A DNA stretch of 64,000 bases from Asterella californica (lineage: Eukaryota > Streptophyta > Marchantiopsida > Marchantiales > Aytoniaceae): assembly GCA_036924285.1 (NCBI GenBank), contig JAYKYS010000005.1, positions 29,052,001 through 29,116,000 on the forward strand, read 5' to 3'. The position numbers were made by a program, and so were the translations under genes. Numbering within the stretch: position 1 is the first letter of the stretch; each line of letters opens with the position of its first letter. Of this stretch, positions 11,663-22,431 are shown piece by piece. Under the pieces are notes generated by a model that saw only the letters and a program-made list of their open reading frames with translations, made no database searches and had not been told where the DNA came from.

Positions 11663-11895
11663 GTCAATCCTACAACGACAACGGTGATCAAGGAGGAGAT
11701 AAACAAGTTGAAGGAGGCAAGTTTCATCTACGAGATGAAGAACTCAGAATGAGTTTCACCCATTGTGATTGTCAAGAAGAAGAATGGTAAGCTACGAGTG
11801 TACATAGACTATAAGAAGCTGAATGCGGTTAGCAAGAAGGTTTAATATCCTCTACCATTTATAGATGAGATTTTGAAAGAAGTTGTCAATCATGA
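11663..11895 (+). pseudogene. Gypsy reverse transcriptase N-terminal scrap
   Basis: The frame reads IKEEINKLKEASFIYEMKN, stop, VSPIVIVKKKNGKLRVYIDY then KKLNAVSKKV, stop, YPLPFIDEILKEV. This is the conserved start of a Ty3/Gypsy reverse transcriptase (fingers region, with the K-x-R-x-x-x-D-Y strand). Two in-frame stops and the loss of all downstream RT make it a fossil. Its orientation is opposite to the gag that follows at 11.9-14.3 kb, so the two come from different insertions. Confidence 0.8.
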
Positions 11896-12670
11896 GTGAC
11901 TACTGAAAATAGTGAGGCTCGCAAAACTACTGTAGTCACCCCCAACATCGAGTTCGACGTCGCATCCACAGATGTCGAGGCTTGACTTGCATCACCCTCA
12001 CTCCTGGATGTCGATGTCTCAAACTCCACTACCTCATCGGTATGCCGTTTAGGAACCATAGACGTGGTCCTCAACGTCTCTGATAGCGTGAATGACTGAG
12101 GAAGCATGATCTGTCTATCAGCCTCCTCACGTTGTGGATCTACTCCACTAACGCACCTCGTGGTTCAGAGATACGTACTACACTCCAAGTCACTACCATG
12201 GATGCTTCAATCTATGACACACCAGCCATGAAGTTGAAGTCACCTCCTTCTCCTCCATAAGACATGGAAGCTTATGTTCCTGAACCAGATCTCTGCTGAG
12301 TCATAGCCATACTAGCTATCTTCTGCTCCAATTGCTCAATCCGAGCAGCCATACTCCCATCTATGTCATGCAGACAGTGGACCGATTGTTCCTCTCTCAA
12401 GTCTTGGATCTCTACCTCCAGCTCGACCACCACTCCCTCCTTGAGCTCCTCCGCCTCGTCCACAATCAGCATTCTCGTGTCGAAACTCGAGATGGAGATC
12501 AAAACAACGATCACTATTATGACTTGATCGCATGCAATGCTCACATTGCCTAGGCACCACTTGAGACGTCTCAGACGTACAGCGATTGACGTAAGGGGGC
12601 AGCTTAAGAGACTAGCTTGTTTCTCCAATTTGTCAACGGACGGTTCAAGAGATTTGGAGATCCAATGCAA
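11886..12670 (-). pseudogene. Gypsy gag C-terminal part with CCHC zinc knuckle
   Basis: On the minus strand near 12550 one frame contains CEHCMRSSHNSDRC, which fits C-x2-C-x4-H-x4-C, the nucleocapsid knuckle of retroelement Gag. A shift of frame then leads to MAARIEQLEQKIASMAMTQQ, a coiled-coil-like stretch, and to further serine/threonine-rich sequence down to 11886. Frameshifts and stops show it is inactive. It is probably the continuation of the gag at 13823-14278, split by the sequence at 12671-13822. Confidence 0.65.
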
Positions 12671-13822
12671 ACGCGCAAGGCGTCATTGGGTTCAGATCTG
12701 TGTTAAGGCGGTTCGTGAAGAGACAGATCAAGGTGTGTGTTCTGGGAGAAATTGAGACGTATGGAAGATTTTTTGGGAGCTTCAATGACTTGCGAAGAAG
12801 AGTTAGACCATTCCGGAGTCCAAACTTGCTGTCCTTTGATCCATCGGGATCAGAACATCGAGTTCTTCAAGAAATTGGAGAAGACACGAAGTTCCATCGG
12901 ACGATTTGAGAGATGTGAAAGAAATTGGCTCGCAAGGAAGCACTTACTTCAGTTTTTCATCGTCTACGACCTGAGATTGGGTTGTTCTTCGTGATATGTG
13001 AGCTAAGCTTTTCGTTCTTGGTGCTTATGCGATTCGGGAGTCTTCATCTACGCACAAGAGAAGACCGTGTGTGCATTGGATTGTTGGTTTGGGTGTGGTG
13101 AGCGAGTTTGAGCCGTAGGGAGTCGATTTACGTCAGTTTTTTGCAACCTTCGATCAATTTTCTTGCGTGGTTTTGCGAAAAGAACTCCAAATGGCTTGTT
13201 TGGAGTCTTGTTGGATTCAAGGTAGCTAGATCTACCTACCAGAGAAGACGGATATCAGATCAGGTGGTCCGTTTTGACGATGTGTGTGGTTTTAAGCCAC
13301 AAGGAGGAGTTTTTGAAGGTTCGATCACCTGCGATCAAAAATTGACGATATCTCGGCTGTCGAGAGTTGGATCTGAAGGTTTCTTGCGCCAACGGAATAA
13401 GGGAAGAAGACCCTATCGACATCTGAAGACCGTTTGACAAAAGAAGAAAGTTCTCAGATAGACCTTTTCGGTTCCTTCGCTACGGTTTTTGCTCTTTTTG
13501 AGTTCGTTAGAGATCTAGTTGGTTATGTACAACTTGTGGTAGCTAGCTTTAGCTAAGGGCTTGTACATGGACGTTTTTTGGACTTGGGTTTTAATCGTGT
13601 GATGCTGGTGCAGCTCTTTTTGTTAGCAAAGGGATGTTTCTTTTGCTTTGAACTACTCTTCGGTGGTTTTGGGTCTAGGTTGAGATTCGAAGACTCGTTT
13701 TAAGGGGGTTTTGAAGCAGGGGGTACCGCTCTGATCTGTTTCTCAGTTTTGTGTTATTAAGGAGAAAGTTTAGGCTCATCATCCGACAAGGTTGCTGCTC
13801 AACCCAGTCCAGAAACATCCTC
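12671..13822. other. Sequence interrupting the minus-strand gag
   Basis: About 1.15 kb lies between the N-terminal and zinc-knuckle parts of gag. It has short plus-strand frames but no recognised domain. Its size would suit a solo LTR or another non-autonomous insertion, but I could not define terminal repeats or a target duplication. Confidence 0.35.
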
Positions 13823-14278
13823 CTAGTAACTATCTCTCTGAATCTTCTTCCAGAAACTCCTCTCGAAGAGATCGCTCAAAACTCGTGGAGATTCTAAGAT
13901 TTCTTCTCTGTACATCCTAACTTGGTCCCGCAGCTCAAGAATGACAACTAACTCAAAACTTGCTATCATCTCAACATCAGTAACTCTAACCAGTTCCATC
14001 TCTCCTCTATACTCACGCAAATATCTAGAAATGTCTCTACCTTCAAACTTTCTACATCTGTTCACAATAGCTTGCAAAGCCTTGGTGGATTTTAACTCAT
14101 CCCCTCCAACGATCAGATGTTGTTGGACCAAGGTCGCAAGTGTCTTCAAGATTTCCGTCGTGTCCAGACCAGATGTAGATGTCGCTGTAGAAGACGCATG
14201 TGCAGTTGATGGTGCATCAGTAGACGTTGATCCTCCAGCCCCAGAGGTAGCAACAGCACTTTCGCTCTTGCGATCCAT
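13823..14278 (-). pseudogene. Gypsy gag N-terminal part
   Basis: The likely start is the ATG at 14278, which lies 58 bases after the primer-binding site. The product begins MDRKSESAVATSGAGG, has a serine/threonine/alanine-rich leader and then a helical Gag-like region with ALQAIVNRCRKFEGRDIS and YLREYRGEMELVRV. The same pattern (ALQTIVNKVDQFDGRDAS) is found on the minus strand near 22.2 kb, which supports it as a conserved domain. The frame stops at 13823, where the interrupting sequence begins. It assembles particles in related elements; this copy is truncated. Confidence 0.65.
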
Positions 14279-14335
14279 CTCTTCCTTGTATAAGAATCTC
14301 AACCTCCACGATCAATCACCCCAAGAGCTCTCAAT

Positions 14336-14345
14336 GGAAGCACCA
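14336..14345 (-). other. Primer-binding site after LTR copy B
   Basis: The minus strand reads TGGTGCTTCC then ATTGAGAGCTC, two bases after the CGACA end of the LTR. A TGGTGCTTTCATTGAGAG-like start is familiar from several plant Gypsy elements. It fixes the 3' boundary of the LTR and shows that copy B is a 5' LTR. Confidence 0.55.
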
Positions 14346-14347
14346 GA

Positions 14348-15763
14348 TGTCGAGATGAGAGTTTCTTGGGAAGGGCGGAACCTTCTGAGTGTGGTATGAC
14401 CGTGAAGATTGTATATGTCTACTCAAGAAAGCGTTGGGCTTCTAGCTGTGGTTGCTAACTCAAAGGGATAGGCTTCAGGTTACAAGTTGGCAATGTAAAA
14501 CACTCATACATGTCTCTTGGCTCCTCTAATATGTTCAGGAAACAAAAAATCAAGTTGAACTAGTAATGATAAGGTCAGACGATGAACTTTGACACTCGAG
14601 AATAAGAAATATGTGATAGTTTAGACTTCTAAACTTCTCCTACATGTAAAAAAGGCCCCACTGGACACACACACGAAGTTTCAGCCTGAGATCAAATTCT
14701 AGCACCGAGATGTGGACAGAAAAGTTCTGAGTAATAAAATTACGGCAATTTCAGTACCCAGATAGCTATTTTGACCTAGAATAGAGAATTGGCTCGATCA
14801 CTTTTGCTGATTCTTACAGGATTTGGATTCTACAGGATGCTGAACGTCTTTATGAAATTTGGCGTCTTGATTGTACACAGTTCTCCAGATCTCGTTCTCT
14901 GAAGTTGCTGCTCTAGATTGAGAGCTTTTAAGACCCCCTCTACTTCAGCGGTCGCCCTGAATTACTCAGTCACTCAAATGACTTGAAAATTTTTTGATAG
15001 TCTTAGCCCTGCTGACATTGAATGCAACCACGAAGGTTTGAAGCGATTTCCTCAATTCTGCTGCAATTGACACTAAAAACTCCAAAATCAACAATAGTGA
15101 TGCAATTCTCACACAATCCAAACTTCAATTTGACATAACTCCTTCTTTATTGCTCCAAATCGATCAAAAATTTCACTGAAAGTGACTTGCACGACGAGCT
15201 CTATCTTTCTGTGCTCTCAGATTTTGCACTATCTTCACCAAATGCTCGAACTTCCCTTTAGACCCCTACTTCTAAGTTTAGAGTTTTACAAAAAACAAAA
15301 AATGAACCAATGGGAGTTCATAGCTCCACTTGGCTGTCCTTTAGTGCCCTAATCCACGTGGTAACTTAACTTCACTCATAGGCTACCACGTCAGCCCCCT
15401 AAAGTGTCAACGTAAATCTTAAACTACCTAAAATGACACGCAACCCTGAAAGATAACTTAAACCAACTAGAAAGCGTGCATGGGTGATAAGTAAATACAA
15501 CCCATGAGCTTTAACTCTATCAACATGGTAAACCTAAGTTATGTACTTTGAACATCAAAGATAAGTATGAATTCACTTGCAGAAGTGTACTAATGCTTGA
15601 ACAAGATAAATAGCATACTATCAACCTACTATGACTCAAAACATATAACACAACGGTGTTAACATATGCATAAAAGACTAGGAGTAATATTAAGCTAACT
15701 TCTACGACTACTAACTCTCAAGTGTCGAAGTAGAAGCGTAACATGTAGCCGCCAATGCTCACA
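14348..15763 (-). repeat. 5' LTR of a minus-strand Gypsy element (copy B)
   Basis: About 1416 bp. Read on the minus strand it starts TG after GGAGGT and ends CGACA, then a two-base spacer and the primer-binding site. It aligns along its length with LTR copy A (2873-4249) and with copy C. With the gag at 14278-13823 it forms the 5' end of an element that ran leftward. Confidence 0.75.
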
Positions 15764-15779
15764 ACCTCCAGAATCGACT

Positions 15780-16738
15780 TCTCTGACGTCTAAACTTCAC
15801 TTTTAGAGAGACTAACTCCTGACAGAGAGGTGAATTATTCACTATGTGAAATGATTCACATCATGACAACTTTTTCCTGGACATCCTTCACGCAAAATCT
15901 GACACGATAACGCCTCCGCACTCACGCACCTCTGTTCCTCGAAGCCTGACCAACGCCTACTTGACGTCCGACGACGCATTTCTGCCGATCTCAAATTGAC
16001 CTCAATACCTATCACGAGAAATTCTAGCAGCGCTTCCGCACTAACTCACCACCAAATCCGACTAAGAGCAGGTTCAAACAATACTAATCCATACAACGAT
16101 CAACCACACGACCAAAAAGAACCACTCCACGCACTTGCGCACCCGCAGATCGAACGATCTGTAAACTTCGTAGATACCACCGGCTGAAATCTACGACTTG
16201 AAATCTCTCAATCAGACCTCGCAATTCAAGTTCTTCGAGTGATAAATGGTGTGTACTCACTCCACCATGCTAACGAGCACTAAACAATCACTAAAGTGAA
16301 GCTAAATCCACTCTGTACTCGCAACGAATCCAGATTGTACTCACCAAGACTATCCATCATAGCCATGAGCTTGAAGGCTAAGCTCGAAGAACTAAGGCCT
16401 CCAAGTCCTACCTGCGAAGTATATCCCTAGTGGGCTATCCCATCAACTCGTCCTAATGGCACTAACATCCATACCGAGATTCGTCACTACGCACTCGATC
16501 AACCTACCCGAGTTGCCAAACTGACGTGACAGCAGCGTTGCTCACTTTGATGAGCTTTCCAACGTTTATATGCTTACAGAGATATAGGACATGCGCTTGT
16601 GTGGGATGCTCAGTTACAATAGTTGGTGGAGTCCAATGTCAATGAGAGACAGCGTTGTCGTGATGTGAATCATTTCACATAGTAAATGATTCACTTCTCT
16701 GTCAGGCATTAGTCTCTTTGAGTGAAGTTAAGACCTCA
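15780..16738. repeat. Core of the B/C inverted pair, with 90-bp inverted flanks
   Basis: 15780-15871 and 16645-16738 are reverse complements at high identity, sharing GTGAATCATTTCACATAGT and CTCTCTGTCAGG. They lie just outside LTR copies B and C, so homology in opposite orientation continues past the LTR ends. Between them (15872-16644) the two sides are unrelated. The arms contain the small palindrome GTGAATTATTCAC. Confidence 0.7.
16300..16530 (-). repeat. LTR fragment of the second Gypsy family
   Basis: The minus strand matches 21720-21935, for example TGATCGAGTGCGTAGTG against TGACCGAGTGCGTAGTG, and shared CACTAGG..ATATACTTCGCA and GGTAGTCTTGGTGAG-like blocks. That sequence lies directly after the second family's pol, so it is probably its LTR. 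Confidence 0.6.
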
Positions 16739-16759
16739 GAGAAGTCCGTTTTAGGAAGA

Positions 16760-17973
16760 TGTTATATATTTTGAGTCTTAGTAGGGTGATTACCATGTTG
16801 ATAGGGCTTAAGCTCATGGGTTGTATTTGCGTGTCACCCATGCACGCTTTCTAGCTGATTTAAGTTATTTTCCGGGGTTGCGTGTCGTTTTAGGTAGTTT
16901 AAGTTTTACGCTGGCACTCTAGGGGGCTTGAAGTGGTAGCCTATGAGTGTAGATAAGTTACCACATGGTTTAAGGCACAAAATGACAACCAAATGGAGCT
17001 ATGAATTCTCATTGGTTCATTTTTGTCTTTTGTGTAACTCTAAATTTAGAAACAGAGGTCTAAAGGGGATTTCGAGCAATTTGTGAAGGCACTTCGAAAT
17101 CTGAGAGCACGGGGAGATAGAGCTCGTTGAGCCAAGCACTGTCAGCGAAAAGTTTGATCGATTTGGAGCAATAAAGAAGGAGTTATGGCTGATTGAAGTT
17201 CGATTTGTGCTAGAATTGTAGCACTTCTGTTGAATTTGGGGTTTTGAGTGTCATTTGCAGCAGAATCGAGGAAATCGCTTCAAAACTTCGTGGCTGTGTT
17301 CACTGTCAGCAGGGCTACGACTGTCTCTAAATTTTCATGTCAATTGAGTCAGTGAGTAATTCAGGGCGACCGCTGAAGTAGAGGGGGTCCGAAAAGCTCT
17401 CAATCTGGAGCAGCAACTTCAGAGAGCGAGATCTGGAGTTCTGTGTGGAATCAGGAGGCCCAACTTCACAGGAGTGTTCATCAAGCTGTGTACTGCAAAT
17501 CCTGTAAGAATTTCCCAAAGTGATTGAGCCAATTCCTTGTTATAGGTCGAAATAGCTGTCTGGGTACCAGAAACTGCCGTAATTTCTCTACTCAGAAAGT
17601 TTCTGCTCATATCTTAGTGCTCTGAATTGATCTGAAGCTGAAATTTCGTATGTGTATCCAGTAGAACCTCGTTTACATGTAGGAGGAGTTCTGAAGTCTG
17701 AACCTTCACATATTTCTCAATCCTGAGTGTCAAAGTTCGTCATCTGATCTTATCATTGCTAGTTAAGCCTGAACTTTGCTTCCTGAACTTATCAGTAGAG
17801 CCTGGAGACTTACATGAGTGTTTTCAGTATCACCTTGAGACCTGAAGCCTATCCTGTGAGTAAACCAACCATAGTCTGAAACTCAACGCTTTCATGAGTA
17901 GATTGAACACAGCCTTCAAGCTCATATCACAGCCAGAAGGTTCGCCCTTCCCAGGAAGACTCTCAACCCGACA
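16760..17973 (+). repeat. Truncated Gypsy LTR (copy C)
   Basis: Plus-strand relative of copies A and B, starting inside the LTR (its first part is deleted) and ending CCCGACA. It shares the GCGTGTCACCCATGCACGC block and the region near 17350 that reads AATTCAGGGCGACCGCTGA. No primer-binding site follows, so it may be a 3' or solo LTR. Confidence 0.7.
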
Positions 17974-18480
17974 GCGTGCGATGGGCTTTTCTACAGGTAT
18001 GACGGCAGTAGCTTTTATGTCAGAGGCTTCACATCATCAAGTGTTGGATCAAGCAATGGACTTGAACTGCTTGATGTGGATTGTTAGTCTTGCCTTGGCT
18101 GAACAGCTTCGGATGCGATCGACGAGTATTATTGCTCAGACACTTCTGAGCTCTTGTCTATCGAATCGGTGGAGACAGAGACTAGGAGCGAGACGTGTGG
18201 AGTTCGTCATCCTTGGACATCATGGGATGCAATAAGAGAGAGTGTGGAGCTTGCAGCGATGACTGTAGGAGTTTTTCGCACAATGGAGGTGGAGGTTGTT
18301 GGTGGTGAGTAGAAAGAAACTACTCTAGATGCTGCAAGATAGCAATCAACAACTTAGTCTTCTATCTCTAGCGTGGTTACAGAGGATACTTGGGAGCCGG
18401 AGATTGGGCCCAAGCTTATAAGAGAGGAGAGACGAAGAGTTTAGAGATTCCTGACGAGCTACATTAATTATTTTACCTTC
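17974..18480. other. Spacer or decayed 5' part of second Gypsy element
   Basis: A 113-codon open frame (17894-18235) overlaps the end of LTR C and shows no recognised domain. The stretch probably holds degraded gag/protease sequence of the element that follows, but I cannot support this by motif. Confidence 0.35.
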
Positions 18481-20742
18481 AGTATAAAGGATTTATGTAC
18501 CTTGAAGAGACCATGTATACGGATCGACTTGGCTAGTGACACGCTAATCTTTCGACGTCCTTACAAGTACAATGACATGGAGGGAGCCTTGATCTAGAGT
18601 AGGACTCGAGACTTGTTGGAGGTTGGGTTGGTGGAGATGTCGCATAGAGAGTACGCATCTGTCACATTATGCCAGCAAAGAAAGATATGTATGACAACTA
18701 CACGAATAGACGAATACGTGGAGACTACCATCCTATCAATTGATGTACAAAGTCCGATAAGTATGCCATGTTGAGACCTGAGGAGATCTTTGATGCAGTG
18801 AGGCATGTGAAAGTCTTCAGTGCTTTGGACCTTCGAGCAGGGTATCATCAGTTGCCGGTGAGAGAAGAAGATAAGTCCAAGATAGCATTCTAGAGAATTC
18901 ACTCTCACGGCAAAGATTGTTTGTATCAGTGGCGGTTCTTATCATTTGGGTTGAAGAACGATCTTTCTGAGTTCCTAAGGGTGATGGACAAGATCCTAGC
19001 AGGATTGGATTTTGTTTGATGTTATATTGATGTTGTCTTAGTCTATCGTGCTACAGTGGAAGAGCACGCGAGACACTTACGAGATGTGTTCGAGCGGTTG
19101 AGAGCTCATACGTTGAAGTTACACCCTGAGAAGTGCAAGTTCTTCCATGCGTTTGTAGAGTATCTAGGCCACAACATCTATCCAGAGGGGTTGGGTGTTC
19201 AACAGACGAAGGTTGAGGTTATTGCACGTATCGCACGTCCCACAGATGTGAGTCAAGTTCGGACATTTGTTGGTTTGATGAACTTCTATCGTCGATACGT
19301 GAAGAGGTTTAAGATAATTACGAAGTCATTGACCAAGTTGATGAAGGTGGACCAAGAGTGGCAGTGGGGAGATGAGCAAGAGCGAGCTTTTGTAGAGCTC
19401 AAGGATAGGTTGGCATCTGCTCCCATCTTGAGGAGACTTGTTAGGAGACTCTCTTCCAACTACATATTGATTGGAGTATGTTGGGATTTGGAGTAATGCT
19501 GACTCGGCATGATGATGAAGAAAAGAAATTTCTGATGGTGTATGCCAATCGCTCCAACAATTCAGCGGAGACGAGGTACAATTTGTACGAGGGGGAGTGT
19601 TTGGCTGCAGTGTGGGTTGTTACACACTTCCGATGTTATTTGTTTGAGAATCCTTTTACTCTCATCACTGATCATCAGCCGCTCAAGTGGTTGATGAAGT
19701 CCGACAAGCTTATAGAGAAGCTTGCATGATGGACTCTGATCTTACAAGAGTATGATTTCCAAGTATGCATAGAACTGGAGTTGCAAACCTAGATGCCGAT
19801 GGGTTGAGTCGCAATCCATACACGAGTCAGTAAGATCAGACTAGAGCTCGATGGCTTGACGAGGTTGATGAGGAGATGATGCTAGGGTGGCATGCATCTG
19901 CCTTTCTTGGTGTGTTGGTCATGAACTCTAGTGTGGAAGGCCAAGTCGTATCTTTCTTCAAGACAGAGAATATATAGTGAGTCTCCGGATCTTGAGTGTC
20001 GAGATGATGTTCCAGACCATCGAGATATCCATGACGATGTGATAGTAATGGAGTATCTACGTACTAACGTACTGACGTGGTGGTAGGCAAAATAAGTACC
20101 AAGGAGCGAGATCGCATCCTCCAACGAACGAAGAGATTTCGATGAGAAAGACGACATGTACTTCGATTGTGGAAGTGAGAGAGTATGAATAGTGTCACAT
20201 CCATCCTAGAGGGCATGTTAGTACGACATACCCATGAGGAGTTGGGACATTTTGAAGTGAAGTGTACACATAGCTTACTCCAAGGATAGTATTTGTGGCA
20301 TGGTATGCACATCGATGTGCAGTAGTTTGTATGGTTTGTGATCAAGTGCGAGTTTCGTTTAATGCTCTTACTCCACAGTTACACCCTTTATCGATTATGA
20401 AGTTGGATTATCGTTGGAGCTTAGATTTTGCTGGACTGTTGACTGTACGTCACCACTGATATGTGTTGGTGATGGTGGAGTACTTCTCCAAGTGGATTGA
20501 GTTGGTGGTATTATCTGACAAGGAGAGTGAAGAGACAACGAATGCGATATTAGATCAAGTATTGAGTCCTTTTCGAGCACCAGCTGAAATGCTGACGGAC
20601 CAAGGTACAAAGTTTCTTGATAGTTTCAGGCCTTGTGTGATCATGCATTGATTGATCATCAGACTACATCTCGAAATCATCTTGAGACGGATGGTTTGAC
20701 GGAGAGATTTGTCCGGACGATGAAGAGAAGATTGCACAAGTA

Positions 20743-20773
20743 TGGCCTTTATGCATACTTTGCATAAAGGCCA
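20743..20773. repeat. Perfect 13-bp hairpin inside integrase
   Basis: TGGCCTTTATGCA is followed after TACTT by its exact reverse complement. The related copy at 63.8 kb does not have it, so it arose by local inversion/duplication in this element. Confidence 0.7.
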
Positions 20774-21312
20774 CTTGGGAGACTGAGATTTACAGTTACC
20801 ATGGTTGGCTATGGACTATCCGTTTAGCCGGCAAGCGTCTTTGGTTTCTTTTTCACCGTATTTTTTATTATACGGTTGAGATCCAGATCTATCTTCGATC
20901 ATTCATCGTGATTCTGCTGAGATGCTGAACCTTGATGATCCGGATATGTGGGTGAGAGCATATTGTCAACGAATCAAGACATTTAGAGAGTAATGTCTAT
21001 GACTTTTGAGAACCTAGCGATCGTTCAGCATAGAGACATGTTGCGATATGAGACTATTCGAGGAGGAGGTTATCAGTCATCGATTGCAGATTTCATCTTG
21101 GCGATTATATCTATCTACAACAGATTGCACCGACGATGTTGGATACGATCGCATGACGTGCTATTTTATGAGTGTATGAGGTGTTACTTTCTAGAGTACT
21201 CATGGGCGGTGATGATGTTGTTTGGAAAGATCATGTGCGTAATTGCATGTCATCTTTCAAACATCGATGGTATCGTTGATCCAAGCTTAGCGGTTGTACG
21301 CACGAGCTTGAA

Positions 21313-21450
21313 ATGTATGTTGTGTGGGTCTGCTGGTGGAGCAGCCCGTATGTTGGTGTGTGATGGTTGTTCAAGAGATTGACACATGTCGTGTTTGACT
21401 CCATCTCTCGGTGTCGTTCCTATTGGACGATGGTTTGTCCTTGATGTATA
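21313..21450 (+). pseudogene. PHD-finger-like module at the pol C-terminus
   Basis: The frame reads CMLCGSAGGAARMLVCDGC, then four residues including a stop, then HMSC and TPSLGVVPIGRWF. The spacing C-x2-C, C-x2-C, H-x2-C is that of a PHD finger; the last cysteine pair is lost. A TGA stands where the family has tryptophan before HMSC. In active relatives such a module would be placed to read histone tails and guide integration, as chromodomains do in chromoviruses; that role is inference. Confidence 0.65.
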
Positions 21451-21599
21451 TAGCATGGATAGTCGATCAGATCTTTGTGTGTTATGGATTGCTGACGTAC
21501 GACGGGATGATGTAGCACTCGGCCTCCTGATCCTTGCACGTACAAAGGTGTATATCACGTAGTTGAGATATGAGGTTATCTGGAGTTAGAAGGACCTAA

Positions 21600-22100
21600 C
21601 CGTCAATTCTGAGAGCGATTGTAGTACATTTGTGTATGTGTATGACATCGTCCATGTGTTATATGTATGTGTGGTGTATCTTTGTAGCGATGTGTATGCA
21701 CACGATAACTGTTATGTCAGTTTAGCACCTCGGCTAGGTTGACCGAGTGCGTAGTGGTTAGTCTCGTTAGGGCCGTTAGGACGAGTTCTTAGACTAAACC
21801 CACTAGGAGTATACTTCGCAAGTATGGGCTTGTAAGCTTTAGTTTTCCGAGCTGAGTCTTCAAGCTCCTAGCTATGGTGGGTAGTCTTGGTGAGCGCAAT
21901 CTGGATTCTCTGGTGCACACAATGGATGTAGCTCGACCTTAGTGTTCATGTAGTGTCGGTTGGTATGGTGCAGTGTACATATCTTTGTTGATTGTGGTAC
22001 ACTTGTGTATGTGTATAACATTGTCCATGTGTTATATGTATGTGTGGTGTATCTCTGACAGCGATGAATGTTGCGTAACGATGTATGTGCACGACAAAGC
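21600..22100 (+). repeat. Probable LTR region of second Gypsy family with internal 372-bp-spaced repeat
   Basis: A block of about 100 bp with TGTGTATGTGTATGACATCG and GTGTTATATGTATGTGTGG occurs near 21613 and again near 21985. Between them, 21720-21935 matches the minus strand at 16300-16530. Position after pol and recurrence elsewhere suggest LTR sequence; terminal TG/CA were not resolved. Confidence 0.5.
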
Positions 22101-22300
22101 TCCATCTTGTGCGGGTAACATCTCAAATACATGGATGCATCACGTCCATCGAATTGGTCAACCTTGTTGACAATTGTCTGAAGCGCCTTCATCGTCAAGA
22201 CCTCCTTCTGCTCCGTCGCTCGTTGCTGCTGCATGAACAGAATGAACGTCTGAAACATCTACGTCGTCGTGAGATCCAACTGCACTCCAAGTACTCCATC
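22085..22300 (-). pseudogene. Gypsy gag fragment
   Basis: The minus strand reads FQTFILFMQQQRATEQKEV then MKALQTIVNKVDQFDGRD and MYLRCYPHKMELCR. This corresponds residue for residue to the gag at 13.8-14.3 kb (ALQAIVNRCRKFEGRD). It is short, opposite in orientation to the pol at 18.5-21.6 kb, and then runs into repeat sequence. Confidence 0.6.
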
Positions 22301-22431
22301 CAAAGTTCTCGCTCCATCGGATCTGTCTCTACTATTGATTGCTCGGTGCGGGAGCAACGATAAATGTTTCGGCAAGAAGCAGTTCTCCGACAGTCTCCTT
22401 CAGATACTACTAACGACAATCCTCTCGAGAA

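Larger units (their letters stand above)
18490..21560 (+). pseudogene. Second Gypsy family pol, degraded, with PHD-like C-terminus
   Basis: Reading across several frames gives FRRPYKYNDME, then RT with VFSALDLRAGYHQLPV (about 18815) and a catalytic motif CYIDVVLVY at 19021, where the second aspartate of YxDD is valine. RNase H follows (19478-19726, with TDHQPLKWLM). Integrase has a HEELGH zinc start (about 20230), SLDFAG (20425), LTDQGTKF (20591) and ETDGLTERF (20688). A 13-bp hairpin at 20743-20773 interrupts it. The tail carries a PHD-like finger. Multiple stops and frameshifts make the copy inactive. A second fragment of the family is at 63431-64000. Confidence 0.88.
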
